Part shown: positions 1 to 8,335 of the stretch, piece after piece
How positions within the stretch are numbered: the first letter of the stretch is position 1
Layout: every line of letters starts with the position of its first letter
DNA from: Streptomyces termitum
GTDB lineage: Bacteria; Actinomycetota; Actinomycetes; Streptomycetales; Streptomycetaceae
Assembly (NCBI RefSeq): GCF_014650175.1
Contig: NZ_BMUL01000010.1
Span: 186,001 to 250,000 of the forward strand
Length of the DNA stretch: 64,000 nucleotides
Reading direction: 5' to 3'
Program-made: the position numbers and the translations under genes
The notes under the pieces: generated by a model
Database searches by the model: none
The model's input: the letters and a program-made list of their open reading frames with translations, nothing else
Told to the model about the DNA's origin: nothing

Positions 1-1217
1 GCCCCCGGCGGCACCACGGGCGGCCCGGCGGGCACCGGCGGCACCACGACGTCCCTCTTCTCCCGCGCGGGCACCGGCTCCACGGTCCCGGACGCCTCCC
101 CCACCGGCGCGGGCACGAACCCGGCGGGCAACGGCGGCACCGCCTCGGGCACGACCGGCGCGGGAACGGGGTCCGGGACGGCGTCCGGAACGGGGGCCGG
201 CACGGGGGGAGTCGGCGCCGCGACAGGAGCCGGGGCGGGCGCCGGGGCCGGGACGGGTACCGAAGCGACGGGCTCGGGCACCTTCGGCACCTCGGCAGGC
301 GCCGGAACGGCGGGAGCAGGAGCCGGGGCGAGCACCTTCGGAGCCTCAACGGCCGCCGGGGCGGGCACTTTCTGCACCTCGGCGGGCGCCGGGACGGCGG
401 GAGCAGGAGCCGGGGTCCGCGTCTTCGGCGCCTCGACGGGCGCCGGGGCCGCCTCCGGCACCGGTCGCGCCTCCGGGGCCGGAGGGCGTACAGCCTCGGG
501 AGCGGGTACGGCTCCGCCCGTCGGCGCCAGGAACAGTGTCCGGGGCGAGCCGGTGCGGGCCGCCGCCTCCGCGTGGAGGGCGGGGAAGGAGGGGCGGGCG
601 CCCGCGCGCCACTGCTCGGCCCAGGCCCGCAGGTACGCGGGATCCGTCAGGTCGCCCCGGCGCGGGGGCGCGGTGACCCGGGCGTAGAGGGCGGGGCGCG
701 GGCCCGGGTCGAGCAGGTGCGGGGTGGTGGCGAGGCAGGCCCAGGCGTCGGCGTCGGCGGCCAGGTCGGCGACGACGGTCGTGGTGCCGGGCGCCCGGCC
801 CGCCACCGCGTCGACCAGCCAGTGCCAGGGCAGCGCGGTGTACCGCAGGGCGGCGGACGTGCTCCGGGCCAGGGCGAGGTGCGGGAGCCGCTGCCGGCGG
901 TCGAGGTGGAGCTGGCCCGCGAGGTAGAGCGCGAACGGGCCGGGGCTCTGCGCGGCGGCCCGGAGCCGGGTGAGGACGGTCTGCGGGTCGACGGGGTCGG
1001 CGAGTTCGACGAGCGTCGCCGTGGCGGTGCCGGTGAGGACGCCCGGCGGCACCGCCGCGAGCGCGGGCAGCACGGAGGCCGCGTCCATCGCCCGGCCCCG
1101 TCCGGCGGGCGCCGCCGCGAGGAGGACCGCCGTCCCCGCCGCGTCCGAAGTCGCCGTCGCCGCCCCCGTGTCCGGGCCCACCGCGCCCGCCGTACCGTTC
1201 GCCTCGTCGCTCACCAC
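1..1217 (-). CDS. hypothetical protein with proline/alanine-rich tail, partial (C-terminus beyond window)
   Basis: The minus-strand frame is open from a GTG at 1217 (a second GTG follows at once) to the window edge, about 405 codons with strongly G/C-biased third positions. Residues 1 to about 230 look globular (segments such as MDAASVLPALAAVPPG and ALPWHWLVDAVAG). From about residue 235 onward the chain is a low-complexity Pro/Ala/Val linker with repeated VPAPAEVPKVP-like units, so a further domain probably lies beyond the edge. I recall similar N-termini in Streptomyces TPR proteins, but no catalytic motif is visible and I assign no function. It is divergent from the SpoIIE phosphatase gene, with 179 bp between the starts. 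The start has no strong Shine-Dalgarno sequence, so the exact initiation codon is uncertain. Confidence 0.7.
   Translation of the reverse strand, partial: MVSDEANGTAGAVGPDTGAATATSDAAGTAVLLAAAPAGRGRAMDAASVLPALAAVPPGVLTGTATATLVELADPVDPQTVLTRLRAAAQSPGPFALYLAGQLHLDRRQRLPHLALARSTSAALRYTALPWHWLVDAVAGRAPGTTTVVADLAADADAWACLATTPHLLDPGPRPALYARVTAPPRRGDLTDPAYLRAWAEQWRAGARPSFPALHAEAAARTGSPRTLFLAPTGGAVPAPEAVRPPAPEARPVPEAAPAPVEAPKTRTPAPAPAVPAPAEVQKVPAPAAVEAPKVLAPAPAPAVPAPAEVPKVPEPVASVPVPAPAPAPAPVAAPTPPVPAPVPDAVPDPVPAPVVPEAVPPLPAGFVPAPVGEASGTVEPVPAREKRDVVVPPVPAGPPVVPPG
290..446. repeat. degenerate direct repeat encoding the Pro/Ala linker
   Basis: Two copies of a unit of about 70 bp (roughly 290-360 and 376-446) share blocks such as ACGGCGGGAGCAGGAGCCGG and encode successive VPAPAEV-type segments of the partial minus-strand protein. 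This is coding low-complexity DNA, likely to vary in copy number between strains. It is not a CRISPR array, because there are no unique spacers. Confidence 0.6.
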
Positions 1218-1396
1218 GACTGCACCGTAACCCGTCGTGTCGTGGCCGATAACGTCCGGGCCTTTGACATATGCCAGAAGCACCACCGAATCGAGTGTTG
1301 CCGAATGCCTTACGGGCACTCCGAGGCTGTGCGACAGTCGTCCCCAGGTCCCGCCTTCCCGCCCGGGCCGCGCCGCGCCTGTATCGGAGTACGACC

Positions 1397-2944
1397 ATGC
1401 CGTCCCCTCTGTTCGCGGACCATCCCGCCCAGCCTCCGGCGCCGGGTGCGGTGGACGCGCTGATCGCGCAGACGAGCCGTCTGCGCGGCGAGGTGGACGC
1501 CGTACGACGGGACGCCGCCGCCCATCACGACGATCCCCGGCGGCGCTGGCAGCGCGCGCTGTGCGAACTGGCGCTCCATCAGCTCGACGACCTGAAGGCA
1601 CAATTCGGCCAGCTCCGCGACGGCGCGCCGGCGGCGACGTCACCCGCACGGCGGGACGCCGTACCGCTCCCGGAGCCGTATCCCCCGGGAAGCGCCCCGC
1701 GCGCGCCCTCCCCCGACGCCCCGCCCGAGGCCGGCGGCACCCTCTACGACGGGTCGTTCCCCGGCGCCCCGGGCGCCGCCTACGGCGAGACCCCGGCCCG
1801 CACCGGCTCGCTGCTCACCCGGGTCGGCAGCGCCGAGTGGAACCTCCTGAAGGACGAGGCGAGCTGGTCCGAGGAGCTGTTCCGGATCTTCGGCCGGTCC
1901 GGCGAGCTGGGTCCGATGTCGCTGGACGAGATGCCGACCGTGGTCCTCCCCGAGGACCAGCCGCGCCTCCAGGCGATGGTGACGGAGTGCCTGATCGACG
2001 GGAAGCCGATCGACGGCGAGTTCCGCATCCTCCGCCCCGACGCCCGCGTGCGGACCCTCCACATGACCGGCGAACCGGTCCTCGACGCCGACGGCTCCAC
2101 CGCCTCCATGTGGGCGGTCCTGCGGGACGTCAGCGAACTGCGGCGCGGCGAGCGGGCCGTCCGGGAGAGCCGGGACGGCCTGGAGCGCAGCCGACAGCTC
2201 CAGCGCACCGAGCACCGGGTCGCCGTCGAGCTCCAGGAGGCCGTCCTCCCGCCGTGGCGCGGCTCGCTCCGCTTCGCCCACGGCGGCCCCGCCCCGCTCG
2301 ACGTCGCCGGCCACTACCTCCCCGCCGCCGCCCCCGGACTCATCGGCGGCGACTGGTACGACGCGCTGACGCTGCCCTCCGGCGACGCCCTGCTGACCGT
2401 CGGCGACCTCACCGGCCACGGCGTGGCGGCGACCTCCTCGATGGCCATGCTGCTCGGCGCGCTGCGCGGCATGGCCGTGGCCGGGATCCGCCCCGGCGCC
2501 CTGATGGGCCACCTGAACCAGCTCCTGGAGACCTCCGTCCAGCCCGCGCTCGGCAGCGCCCTGTGCTGCCGCTACGACCCGGCGACCCAGCTCCTCTCCT
2601 GGTCCCAGGCGGGCCACCCCGCCCCGCTGCTCCTGCGCGACGGCACCGGCCGCCCGCTGCGCCGCCCGGAGGGCGTGCTGCTCGGAGCGACCTCCGGCGC
2701 CGTCTACGAGGAGCGGGAGACCAGGCTCCGCCCCGGCGACGTGCTCGTGCTCCACACCGACGGCCTGACCCGGAGTCCGGGCGCGTTCGACACCGACGCC
2801 GGTGTCGAGCGGCTGCTCGCCCTCGCCCCCCGGCTGACCGGGGCACGGGACGCGCGGGAGTGCCTGCGCTCCGTCCTGGAGGAGTTCGGCGAGGAGGCCC
2901 GGGAGGACGACGCCTGCGTGATGGTCGTCCGCGTCGGCTCCTGA
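1397..2944 (+). CDS. PAS domain-containing SpoIIE/PP2C-family protein phosphatase
   Basis: A 515-residue protein. I chose the ATG at 1397 because GGAG at 1386-1389 sits 7 nt upstream; the open frame runs further back without a better site. A PAS fold lies at about 135-255 (ends SMWAVLRDVSELRRGE). A PP2C/SpoIIE phosphatase domain fills about 298-515, with metal-binding motifs GGDWYD near 317, VGDLTGHG near 334, HTDGLTRSPG near 451 and EDDACVMVVRV at the C-terminus. The family dephosphorylates anti-sigma-factor antagonists (SpoIIAA/RsbV type) in partner-switching stress or developmental pathways, with the PAS domain as sensor. There is no HATPase anti-sigma domain, unlike many Streptomyces relatives, and no membrane segment, so it is probably a cytosolic single-output phosphatase. 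Its partner antagonist is not encoded nearby. Confidence 0.9.
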   Translation: MPSPLFADHPAQPPAPGAVDALIAQTSRLRGEVDAVRRDAAAHHDDPRRRWQRALCELALHQLDDLKAQFGQLRDGAPAATSPARRDAVPLPEPYPPGSAPRAPSPDAPPEAGGTLYDGSFPGAPGAAYGETPARTGSLLTRVGSAEWNLLKDEASWSEELFRIFGRSGELGPMSLDEMPTVVLPEDQPRLQAMVTECLIDGKPIDGEFRILRPDARVRTLHMTGEPVLDADGSTASMWAVLRDVSELRRGERAVRESRDGLERSRQLQRTEHRVAVELQEAVLPPWRGSLRFAHGGPAPLDVAGHYLPAAAPGLIGGDWYDALTLPSGDALLTVGDLTGHGVAATSSMAMLLGALRGMAVAGIRPGALMGHLNQLLETSVQPALGSALCCRYDPATQLLSWSQAGHPAPLLLRDGTGRPLRRPEGVLLGATSGAVYEERETRLRPGDVLVLHTDGLTRSPGAFDTDAGVERLLALAPRLTGARDARECLRSVLEEFGEEAREDDACVMVVRVGS

Positions 2945-3061
2945 CCGCCTCCGGGCAGCCCGGAGAGGCGCACGGGGCATCCGGCCGCGTCCCCTTCGGG
3001 CGCCGCCTTCTCCTCCGTGCGTACGCGTACCGCCGTGCGGGGCCCTTCGCGGACCCGGCCG

Positions 3062-4555
3062 TCAGGCCCGCCCCGTCTCCGGCTCGGCCTCCGGCGACTT
3101 CGGCAGCTCCGCCTGGAGTTCGGCCCGCAGGTCCTCGATCTTCGAGTGGCCCGCGTACTGCCCGGTGAGCCGGTACATCTCGCGCAGCCGGTGCCAGGTC
3201 CGGTGCGAGGAGGTCTCCCCCATCGAGATGAGCGCCAACCGGGCGTAGCGGTCCGCCTGTTCGGGGTCGTCGGCGATGAAGCAGGCCGAGGCCATCGAGA
3301 TGTGGTCGAAGAGCTGCGAGCGCTGGTGGCCCTTGCTGCGCAGGTCCAGGGCGAGCCGGGCGTGGTGCTGCGCCAGGGCCGCCGCCGCCGGGTCGTGGTC
3401 GGCGAGGGTGCGGTAGGCGAGGGCCTGCATGCCGTGCATGTCGGCCTCGTCGAAGCTCTGCATCCAGTCCGGCGTCTCGTCCGGGGGACCGGAGACGAAC
3501 AGGTCCTCGGCCTCGCCCAGGGTGCGGCGCATCGCCTGGCTGCGGCCCATCGACGCCTGCGCCCACGCCTCGATGGTGTGGAACATCGCCTGGGTGCGCG
3601 GCAGCAGCCGCTCCCCCGCACCGGACTTGGCCAGCTTCATCAGGTCGAGGGCGTCGTCCGGGCGGCCCAGGTGGACCATCTGGCGGGCGGCCCGGGAGAG
3701 CGCCTCGCCCGCGCGGGGCCGGTCGCCGCTCTCGCGGGCCGCGTGGGCCGCGATGACGAAGTACCGCTGGGCGGTGGGCTCCAGGCCCACGTCGTGGGAC
3801 ATCCAGCCCGCCAGGACGGCGAGGTTGGCGGCGACGCCCCACAGCCGGCGCTGGAGGTGGTCGGCGTGCCGGTAGGCGAGCATGCCGCCCACCTCGTTCA
3901 ACTGGCCGACCACGGCCTTGCGCTGGAGGCCGCCGCCCCGGGAGGCGTCCCAGGCGCGGAAGATCTTGACCGACTCCTCCAGGGCCTCGATCTCCTGCGA
4001 GCCGATGGGGGCCGCCTCGTAGCGGTCGAAACCGGCGGGGTCGGCGGGGTAGGGGCCGGCGGCGCGGGGGGCCGCGGCGGGGCGGGCGGGCTCGGTGCGG
4101 AGCCATTCGTTCAGGGAGCTGTTGAGTGCGGAGCCGGCGGTGAGCACGATGCCCGCGCCCATCAGGCCGCGTCGGTTGAGCATGAGGTCCATTCCCGTGA
4201 ATTCGGAGAGGACCGCAGCCGTACGGTCGGGAGCCCAGGGCATTCCGTCAGGGTTCTCGTCGTCGTTCCTGACGGCCTGCCGCGTTCCGGCACGCCCGCG
4301 TCGTACGAACCCGAGATCCTCGATGGTCACGACACGGCCGAGTCGCTCGGTGAACAGGGCTGCCAGCACCCGGGGCACGGGATCGCGCGGGGTCTCCCCC
4401 TTGTCGATCCAGCGCCGCACCCGTGAGGTGTCCGTCGAGAGCTGGGGGTGGCCCATGGCCGCCGCCTGCCGGTTGACGAGCCTCGCGAGTTCGCCCTTGG
4501 ACCAGCCGGCCAGGCCGAAGAGGTCCGCCAGGCGGGTGTTGGTCTGCCCTGTCAC
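3062..4555 (-). CDS. nsdB: NsdB-like DNA-binding regulator with TPR-like C-terminal region
   Basis: A 497-residue protein. The N-terminal 75 residues form an XRE-like DNA-binding module (NTRLADLFGLAGWSKGELAR, then TDTSRVRRWIDKGETPRDPV). A central hydrophobic stretch NRRGLMGAGIVLTAG is typical of this actinobacterial family and resembles a Tat or membrane segment. From about residue 190 the protein is helical with TPR-like repeats. The sequence matches my memory of Streptomyces NsdB (S. coelicolor SCO7252 type), described as a negative regulator of antibiotic production; NsdA is a paralogue, so the exact name is moderately certain. It is divergent from an APH-fold gene, an arrangement I recall for nsdB loci. 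An inverted repeat in the shared promoter (4585-4603) may serve autoregulation. Confidence 0.75.
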   Translation of the reverse strand: MTGQTNTRLADLFGLAGWSKGELARLVNRQAAAMGHPQLSTDTSRVRRWIDKGETPRDPVPRVLAALFTERLGRVVTIEDLGFVRRGRAGTRQAVRNDDENPDGMPWAPDRTAAVLSEFTGMDLMLNRRGLMGAGIVLTAGSALNSSLNEWLRTEPARPAAAPRAAGPYPADPAGFDRYEAAPIGSQEIEALEESVKIFRAWDASRGGGLQRKAVVGQLNEVGGMLAYRHADHLQRRLWGVAANLAVLAGWMSHDVGLEPTAQRYFVIAAHAARESGDRPRAGEALSRAARQMVHLGRPDDALDLMKLAKSGAGERLLPRTQAMFHTIEAWAQASMGRSQAMRRTLGEAEDLFVSGPPDETPDWMQSFDEADMHGMQALAYRTLADHDPAAAALAQHHARLALDLRSKGHQRSQLFDHISMASACFIADDPEQADRYARLALISMGETSSHRTWHRLREMYRLTGQYAGHSKIEDLRAELQAELPKSPEAEPETGRA

Positions 4556-4584
4556 GTCTGAGCCCCCAGGTTCTCGGCTGGAGT

Positions 4585-4603
4585 TGACAGTAGCCCGCTG
4601 TCA
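4585..4603. promoter_or_regulatory. inverted repeat in the nsdB-like/APH divergent promoter
   Basis: TGACAG and CTGTCA, perfect 6-bp arms, are separated by 7 nt, 30 bp upstream of the nsdB-like start. The spacing fits a dimeric regulator site. TTGACA overlaps the left arm and could be a -35 element for the rightward gene. Function is inferred from geometry only. Confidence 0.4.
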
Positions 4604-4792
4604 TAGGGCTGGCGACTATTCGCCAGGGTTCGCCAGGGTGCGCTGGATGTTCCGCCACCCGTGCGCGGGTGTCAGGTAGGTGTGCGCCACCCCGCCCCGT
4701 CGACCGGCCCTCATTTTCCCCAGGGTGCGGACCGGAAGCGGGCGGGGGCGACGCACGTGATTCGTCGGCACACGAAGGGATCTGTCACCTCC

Positions 4793-5920
4793 ATGTACAC
4801 AGCATCGTCCTCCGTGTCCGCCCCTCCCCGGCCGGTGCAGGCCGGCGCCGGACCGTACCTCGCCCCCGCCCCGCGGGCCGTGCGCCCCCGGCCGTGGACG
4901 GCCGGACCCGGCACGACCCCCGGCGGCCAGCCGGTCAGCGGGAGGATCGACCTCTCCGGCCCGCAGGGCGCGCAGCTGAAGACGGCGATCGCCTCGGTGC
5001 AGCGGATCTGCCCCGAGTTCCGCCCCGCGCAGGTGCTGCGCCGCAGCGGCCGGTCCGTCCTCATCGTCGGCACCACCGGCCGCGCCACGGCGGTCGCCAA
5101 GTGTTTACTGGACCGCTCCCCGGCCTGGTCCGAGCGGTTCCGGCACGAAATAGCGTCGTACCGCGCGTTCGTCCGCCACCGTCCGCCGGTGCGGGCGCCG
5201 CGGCTGATCGCGGCGGACCCGGAGAACTGCGTGCTGGTGATCGAGCGGATGCCCGGACGGGCCGCGGCGCTCTCCCGCCACCCCGTGGAGTCCCCGCCGA
5301 GGGCCGACGTGCGGGCGGCGCTCGGGGCGATCGCCCGGCTCAACGCCTGGCGGCCGCCGGCCGGGACCTTCGACGCCCCGCTCGACTACGCCGCCCGGAT
5401 CGCCCGCTACCACGAGCTGGGACTCTTCACCGACCGGGACCGCGACGACCTGGAGAAGCTGCTGCGCGGCCTGGCCCACGCGGGCGGCCGCCAGGGCATG
5501 GGGCAGTTCTGCCACGGCGACGCCCTGCTCTCCAACATCCTGCTCTCCCCCGCCGGTCCGGTCCTCGTCGACTGGGAGCACGCGGGCTGGTACCTGCCGG
5601 GCTACGACCTGGCGACGCTGTGGACGGTCCTCGGCGAGGCGCCGCTCGCCCGGCGCCAGATCAGCCAGATGGCGCAGCACCAGGGCCCGGCCAGCCGGGA
5701 CGCCTTCCTGGTGAACCTGATGCTGGTGCTGACGCGGGAGATCCGGACGTACGAGACGGCCGTGCAGCGGACGATCCGGGAGGCCCCGGCGGCGGGCGCG
5801 GCCCCGGCGCAGTCGGGGGCGCTCTCCCCCGGCGAGGAACAGCGGCTGCTGCTGAGGCGGCTGCACGACGACTGCGCCATGGCACGGCGGGCCGTGCGCG
5901 CGGCGGTCGGGACGCGCTGA
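4793..5920 (+). CDS. aminoglycoside phosphotransferase (APH)-family kinase-like protein
   Basis: A 375-residue protein. I took ATG 4793 because AGGGA lies 12 nt upstream and the sequence before it is atypical. The C-terminal two thirds carry the APH/choline-kinase fold: the Brenner motif CHGDALLSNIL (catalytic Asp and metal-binding Asn) near residue 240, then VDWEHAGWYLPGYDLA with the second metal-binding Asp. The first 60 residues are Pro/Ala-rich and disordered. The family phosphorylates small-molecule hydroxyls; substrates range from aminoglycosides to sugars and macrolides and cannot be read here. It is divergent from the nsdB-like gene, suggesting a conserved housekeeping or developmental role and not resistance. 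A tight palindrome at 5942-5958 may help termination. Confidence 0.8.
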   Translation: MYTASSSVSAPPRPVQAGAGPYLAPAPRAVRPRPWTAGPGTTPGGQPVSGRIDLSGPQGAQLKTAIASVQRICPEFRPAQVLRRSGRSVLIVGTTGRATAVAKCLLDRSPAWSERFRHEIASYRAFVRHRPPVRAPRLIAADPENCVLVIERMPGRAAALSRHPVESPPRADVRAALGAIARLNAWRPPAGTFDAPLDYAARIARYHELGLFTDRDRDDLEKLLRGLAHAGGRQGMGQFCHGDALLSNILLSPAGPVLVDWEHAGWYLPGYDLATLWTVLGEAPLARRQISQMAQHQGPASRDAFLVNLMLVLTREIRTYETAVQRTIREAPAAGAAPAQSGALSPGEEQRLLLRRLHDDCAMARRAVRAAVGTR

Positions 5921-6218
5921 GCGGTCCGGCCGCGAGACGGGGGGTGCGCCGCGCACCCGGTGCCGACACACCGGGAGTGCGGCGCTTCGCCGTTCCCGGG
6001 CGCGGGCCGCGCCGGACGGTCCCATTGGTCGAGACCACCGACGCGTCCCCGGTGGGCGGGCCGTCACCGCGAAAGACCGCCGGTCCGGCCCCGATTCCCG
6101 CGCTGACGTGCGAACTCGCCCGAGGCGAGGGGTGATTGACGGATGGTCCGGGAGCCGCTTCCCTGTACGGGTCCGGCCCCGCACTCCCCCCGCGTCACCC
6201 CCACCCCTGGAGGCCGTC

Positions 6219-8177
6219 TTGCTCCGTTCCGCGTCCCGAGGACGTGTGCTCTCCGCCGCCGCGTCCGCGGCCCTGCTCCTGCCCCTGTTCGCGGGCGCGC
6301 CGCCGGCCGGTGCCGACGCGTCGGCGGCGGACGCGCTCCAGCGCCAGTTCGCCTCGGCGGCCGGACGGACCGGGGTGCCCGAGAGCGTGCTGCTCGCCGT
6401 CTCGTACCTCCAGTCGCGCTGGGACGGGCACGCCGGCGCGCCCAGCGTGACCGGCGGGTACGGGCCGATGCACCTGACCGACGCGGCCACCGCGCTGGCC
6501 CGGTCCGCGCCGCACCACTCGGACGGCGGCGAGGACGCCCGGGGCGACACCGCCCGGCCCGCCCGCGCCACCGCGGCGACGGCGGCGCGGGCGCTGCCGA
6601 CGGCCGGGGAACTGCCCGCGCGGCTGCGGACCCTGGAGCGGGCGGCGGCGCTGACCGGCATCCCGGCCGAGCGGCTGCGGACGGAGAGCGCGGCGAACAT
6701 CGAGGGCGGCGCGGCGCTGCTCGCGGCGGCCCAGCGGGAGGCCGGACGGGCGCCGAGCGCGGACCCGGCCGACTGGTACGGGGCGGTGGCCCGCTACTCG
6801 GGCGCCGACGACACGGCCACCGCGACGGCCTACGCGGACGACGTCTTCGACGTCATCCGGACCGGCGAGGCGCGGGTCACGGACAGCGGGCAGCGGGTGG
6901 CGCTGGCCGCCGCGCCAGCGGTGGCGCCGGAGAAGGAGCAGGTGGCGTCGCTCGGGCTGCGCGCCCCGGCGGGCGGTCCGGTGGAGTGCCCGCCGACGGT
7001 GGCGTGCGAGTGGGTCCCGGCGCCGTACGAGGAGTTCGGCGACGGCGACTACGGCAACCACGACAAGGCGGACCGGCCCGGATCGCAGTCGATCGACTAC
7101 ATCGTCGTCCACGACACGGAGGCGACCTGGGACGTCACGCTGGGCCTGGTGCAGGACCCGACGTACGTCTCCTGGCAGTACTCGCTGCGCTCCTCGGACG
7201 GGCACGTGGCGCAGCACCTGCCGCTGAAGGACGTCGGCTGGCACGCCGGGAACTGGTACGTGAACGCCAAGTCGGTGGGCCTGGAGCACGAGGGCTTCCT
7301 GACGGCGCCGGACTCCTGGTACACGGAGGCCATGTACCGGTCCTCGGCGCGGCTGGTGCGGTACCTGGCGAAGCGGTACGGCATCCCGCTGGACCGGCAG
7401 CACGTCCTCGGGCACGACAACGTGCCGGGCACGGTGGCCTCCTCGGTCCCCGGCATGCACACCGACCCGGGTCCTTACTGGGACTGGGCGCACTACTTCC
7501 GGCTCCTGGGCCGGCCGCTGACGCCGAGCGCGGGCCCGCGCGCGGCCGTGGTGACGATCCGTCCGGAGTACGCGGAGAACCGCGCCGAGTACACGGGCTG
7601 CGTGACCGCCGGGACGGCGTGCGCGCCGCACGGCAGCGGGGCGGTGCGGCTGCGCACCGCGCCGAGCGAGGACGCGCCGCTGGTGAAGGACGCCGGGCTG
7701 CGGCCGGGCGGGCAGGAGTCGACGACCGGGGTCAACGACACCGGGGCGCGGGCCTCGACCGGGCAGAGCTACGCGGTGGCGGAGCGCCGGGGCGACTGGA
7801 CGGCGGTCTGGTACCTGGGGCAGAAGGCGTGGTTCCGCAACCCGGCGGCGGCGCCGACGGCGGTGAACGGGCGCGGACTGCTGCTGACGCCGCGCGCGGG
7901 GCTGGCGGAGGTGCCGGTGTACGGGCGGGCCTACCCGGAGGCGTCGGCGTACCCGGCGGGGGTGCCGGTGCAGGCGGTGTCGCCGCTGCCGTACCGGCTG
8001 CTCGCGGGGCAGCGGTACGTGGTGGGGCTCAAGACGCCCGGCGAGTACTTCTACGCACCCACGTTCGATACGTCGGGTCATCGGGTGGTGCGCGGCCAGG
8101 AGGAGTACTACCAGATCCAGTTCGGCCATCGCGTCGCCTTCGTCAAGGCCGCTGACGTGCGGGTCTTCCGGGGCTGA
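6219..8177 (+). CDS. secreted N-acetylmuramoyl-L-alanine amidase (Amidase_2 family)
   Basis: A 652-residue protein from a TTG start at 6219, preceded at 5 nt by TGGAGG. This start gives a clean signal peptide (LRSASRGRVLSAAASAALLL, cleavage near AGA-DA). The zinc amidase domain spans roughly 285-430, with YIVVHDTEATWD, VGWHAGNWYVNAKSVGLEHE, HVLGHDNVPGT and HTDPGPYWDW supplying the expected His/Asp ligands and catalytic residues. It cleaves the MurNAc-L-Ala bond of peptidoglycan outside the cell. The preceding region (ESVLLAVSYLQSRWDGHAG) resembles a lysozyme/transglycosylase helix bundle but is not clearly catalytic. The C-terminal 200 residues look like SH3-type wall-binding repeats (YAVAERRGDWTAVWYLGQ). 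The gene stands alone and ends in a strong hairpin. Confidence 0.88.
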   Translation: MLRSASRGRVLSAAASAALLLPLFAGAPPAGADASAADALQRQFASAAGRTGVPESVLLAVSYLQSRWDGHAGAPSVTGGYGPMHLTDAATALARSAPHHSDGGEDARGDTARPARATAATAARALPTAGELPARLRTLERAAALTGIPAERLRTESAANIEGGAALLAAAQREAGRAPSADPADWYGAVARYSGADDTATATAYADDVFDVIRTGEARVTDSGQRVALAAAPAVAPEKEQVASLGLRAPAGGPVECPPTVACEWVPAPYEEFGDGDYGNHDKADRPGSQSIDYIVVHDTEATWDVTLGLVQDPTYVSWQYSLRSSDGHVAQHLPLKDVGWHAGNWYVNAKSVGLEHEGFLTAPDSWYTEAMYRSSARLVRYLAKRYGIPLDRQHVLGHDNVPGTVASSVPGMHTDPGPYWDWAHYFRLLGRPLTPSAGPRAAVVTIRPEYAENRAEYTGCVTAGTACAPHGSGAVRLRTAPSEDAPLVKDAGLRPGGQESTTGVNDTGARASTGQSYAVAERRGDWTAVWYLGQKAWFRNPAAAPTAVNGRGLLLTPRAGLAEVPVYGRAYPEASAYPAGVPVQAVSPLPYRLLAGQRYVVGLKTPGEYFYAPTFDTSGHRVVRGQEEYYQIQFGHRVAFVKAADVRVFRG

Positions 8178-8200
8178 GCGGGCCTGGCCGAAAGGTGTGG

Positions 8201-8231
8201 GGTGGCGTCGGGAGCGGTTCCCGGCGCCACC
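8201..8231 (+). terminator. terminator after the amidase gene
   Basis: GGTGGCGTCGGGA and TCCCGGCGCCACC form a 13-bp stem with one G-T wobble and a 5-nt loop, 24 nt past the stop codon, followed by ATTTCCTG. It separates the amidase from the geosmin synthase promoter region. Confidence 0.75.
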
Positions 8232-8335
8232 ATTTCCTGTGATCGTATGACTATTCCTGAGCCCGCATCCGGGCGCCGGAGCAGGGGTAAGGCTGGGCCG
8301 GAACAGCACCCTTCGCCGGAAAGGCCCGCCCGCAC

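Noticed and set aside
1..450. CRISPR or satellite array at the left edge
   Set aside because: Repeats are degenerate, in frame, and encode a Pro/Ala-rich linker.
1237..3168. Long Arg/Pro-rich plus-strand frame overlapping the SpoIIE phosphatase gene
   Set aside because: It is an out-of-frame reading of the same strand; the phosphatase frame has all PP2C motifs and normal codon bias. Similar Arg/Pro/Gly-rich shadows accompany almost every gene here and were left out.
4793..5920. Aminoglycoside resistance gene
   Set aside because: The APH fold is shared by many kinases; the divergent NsdB-like neighbour argues for a conserved chromosomal function and not resistance.
5921..6218. Possible cyclic-di-AMP (ydaO) riboswitch upstream of the cell-wall amidase
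   Set aside because: Streptomyces wall hydrolases often carry one, but I could not find the conserved core; only a tight palindrome near 5942-5958 is present.
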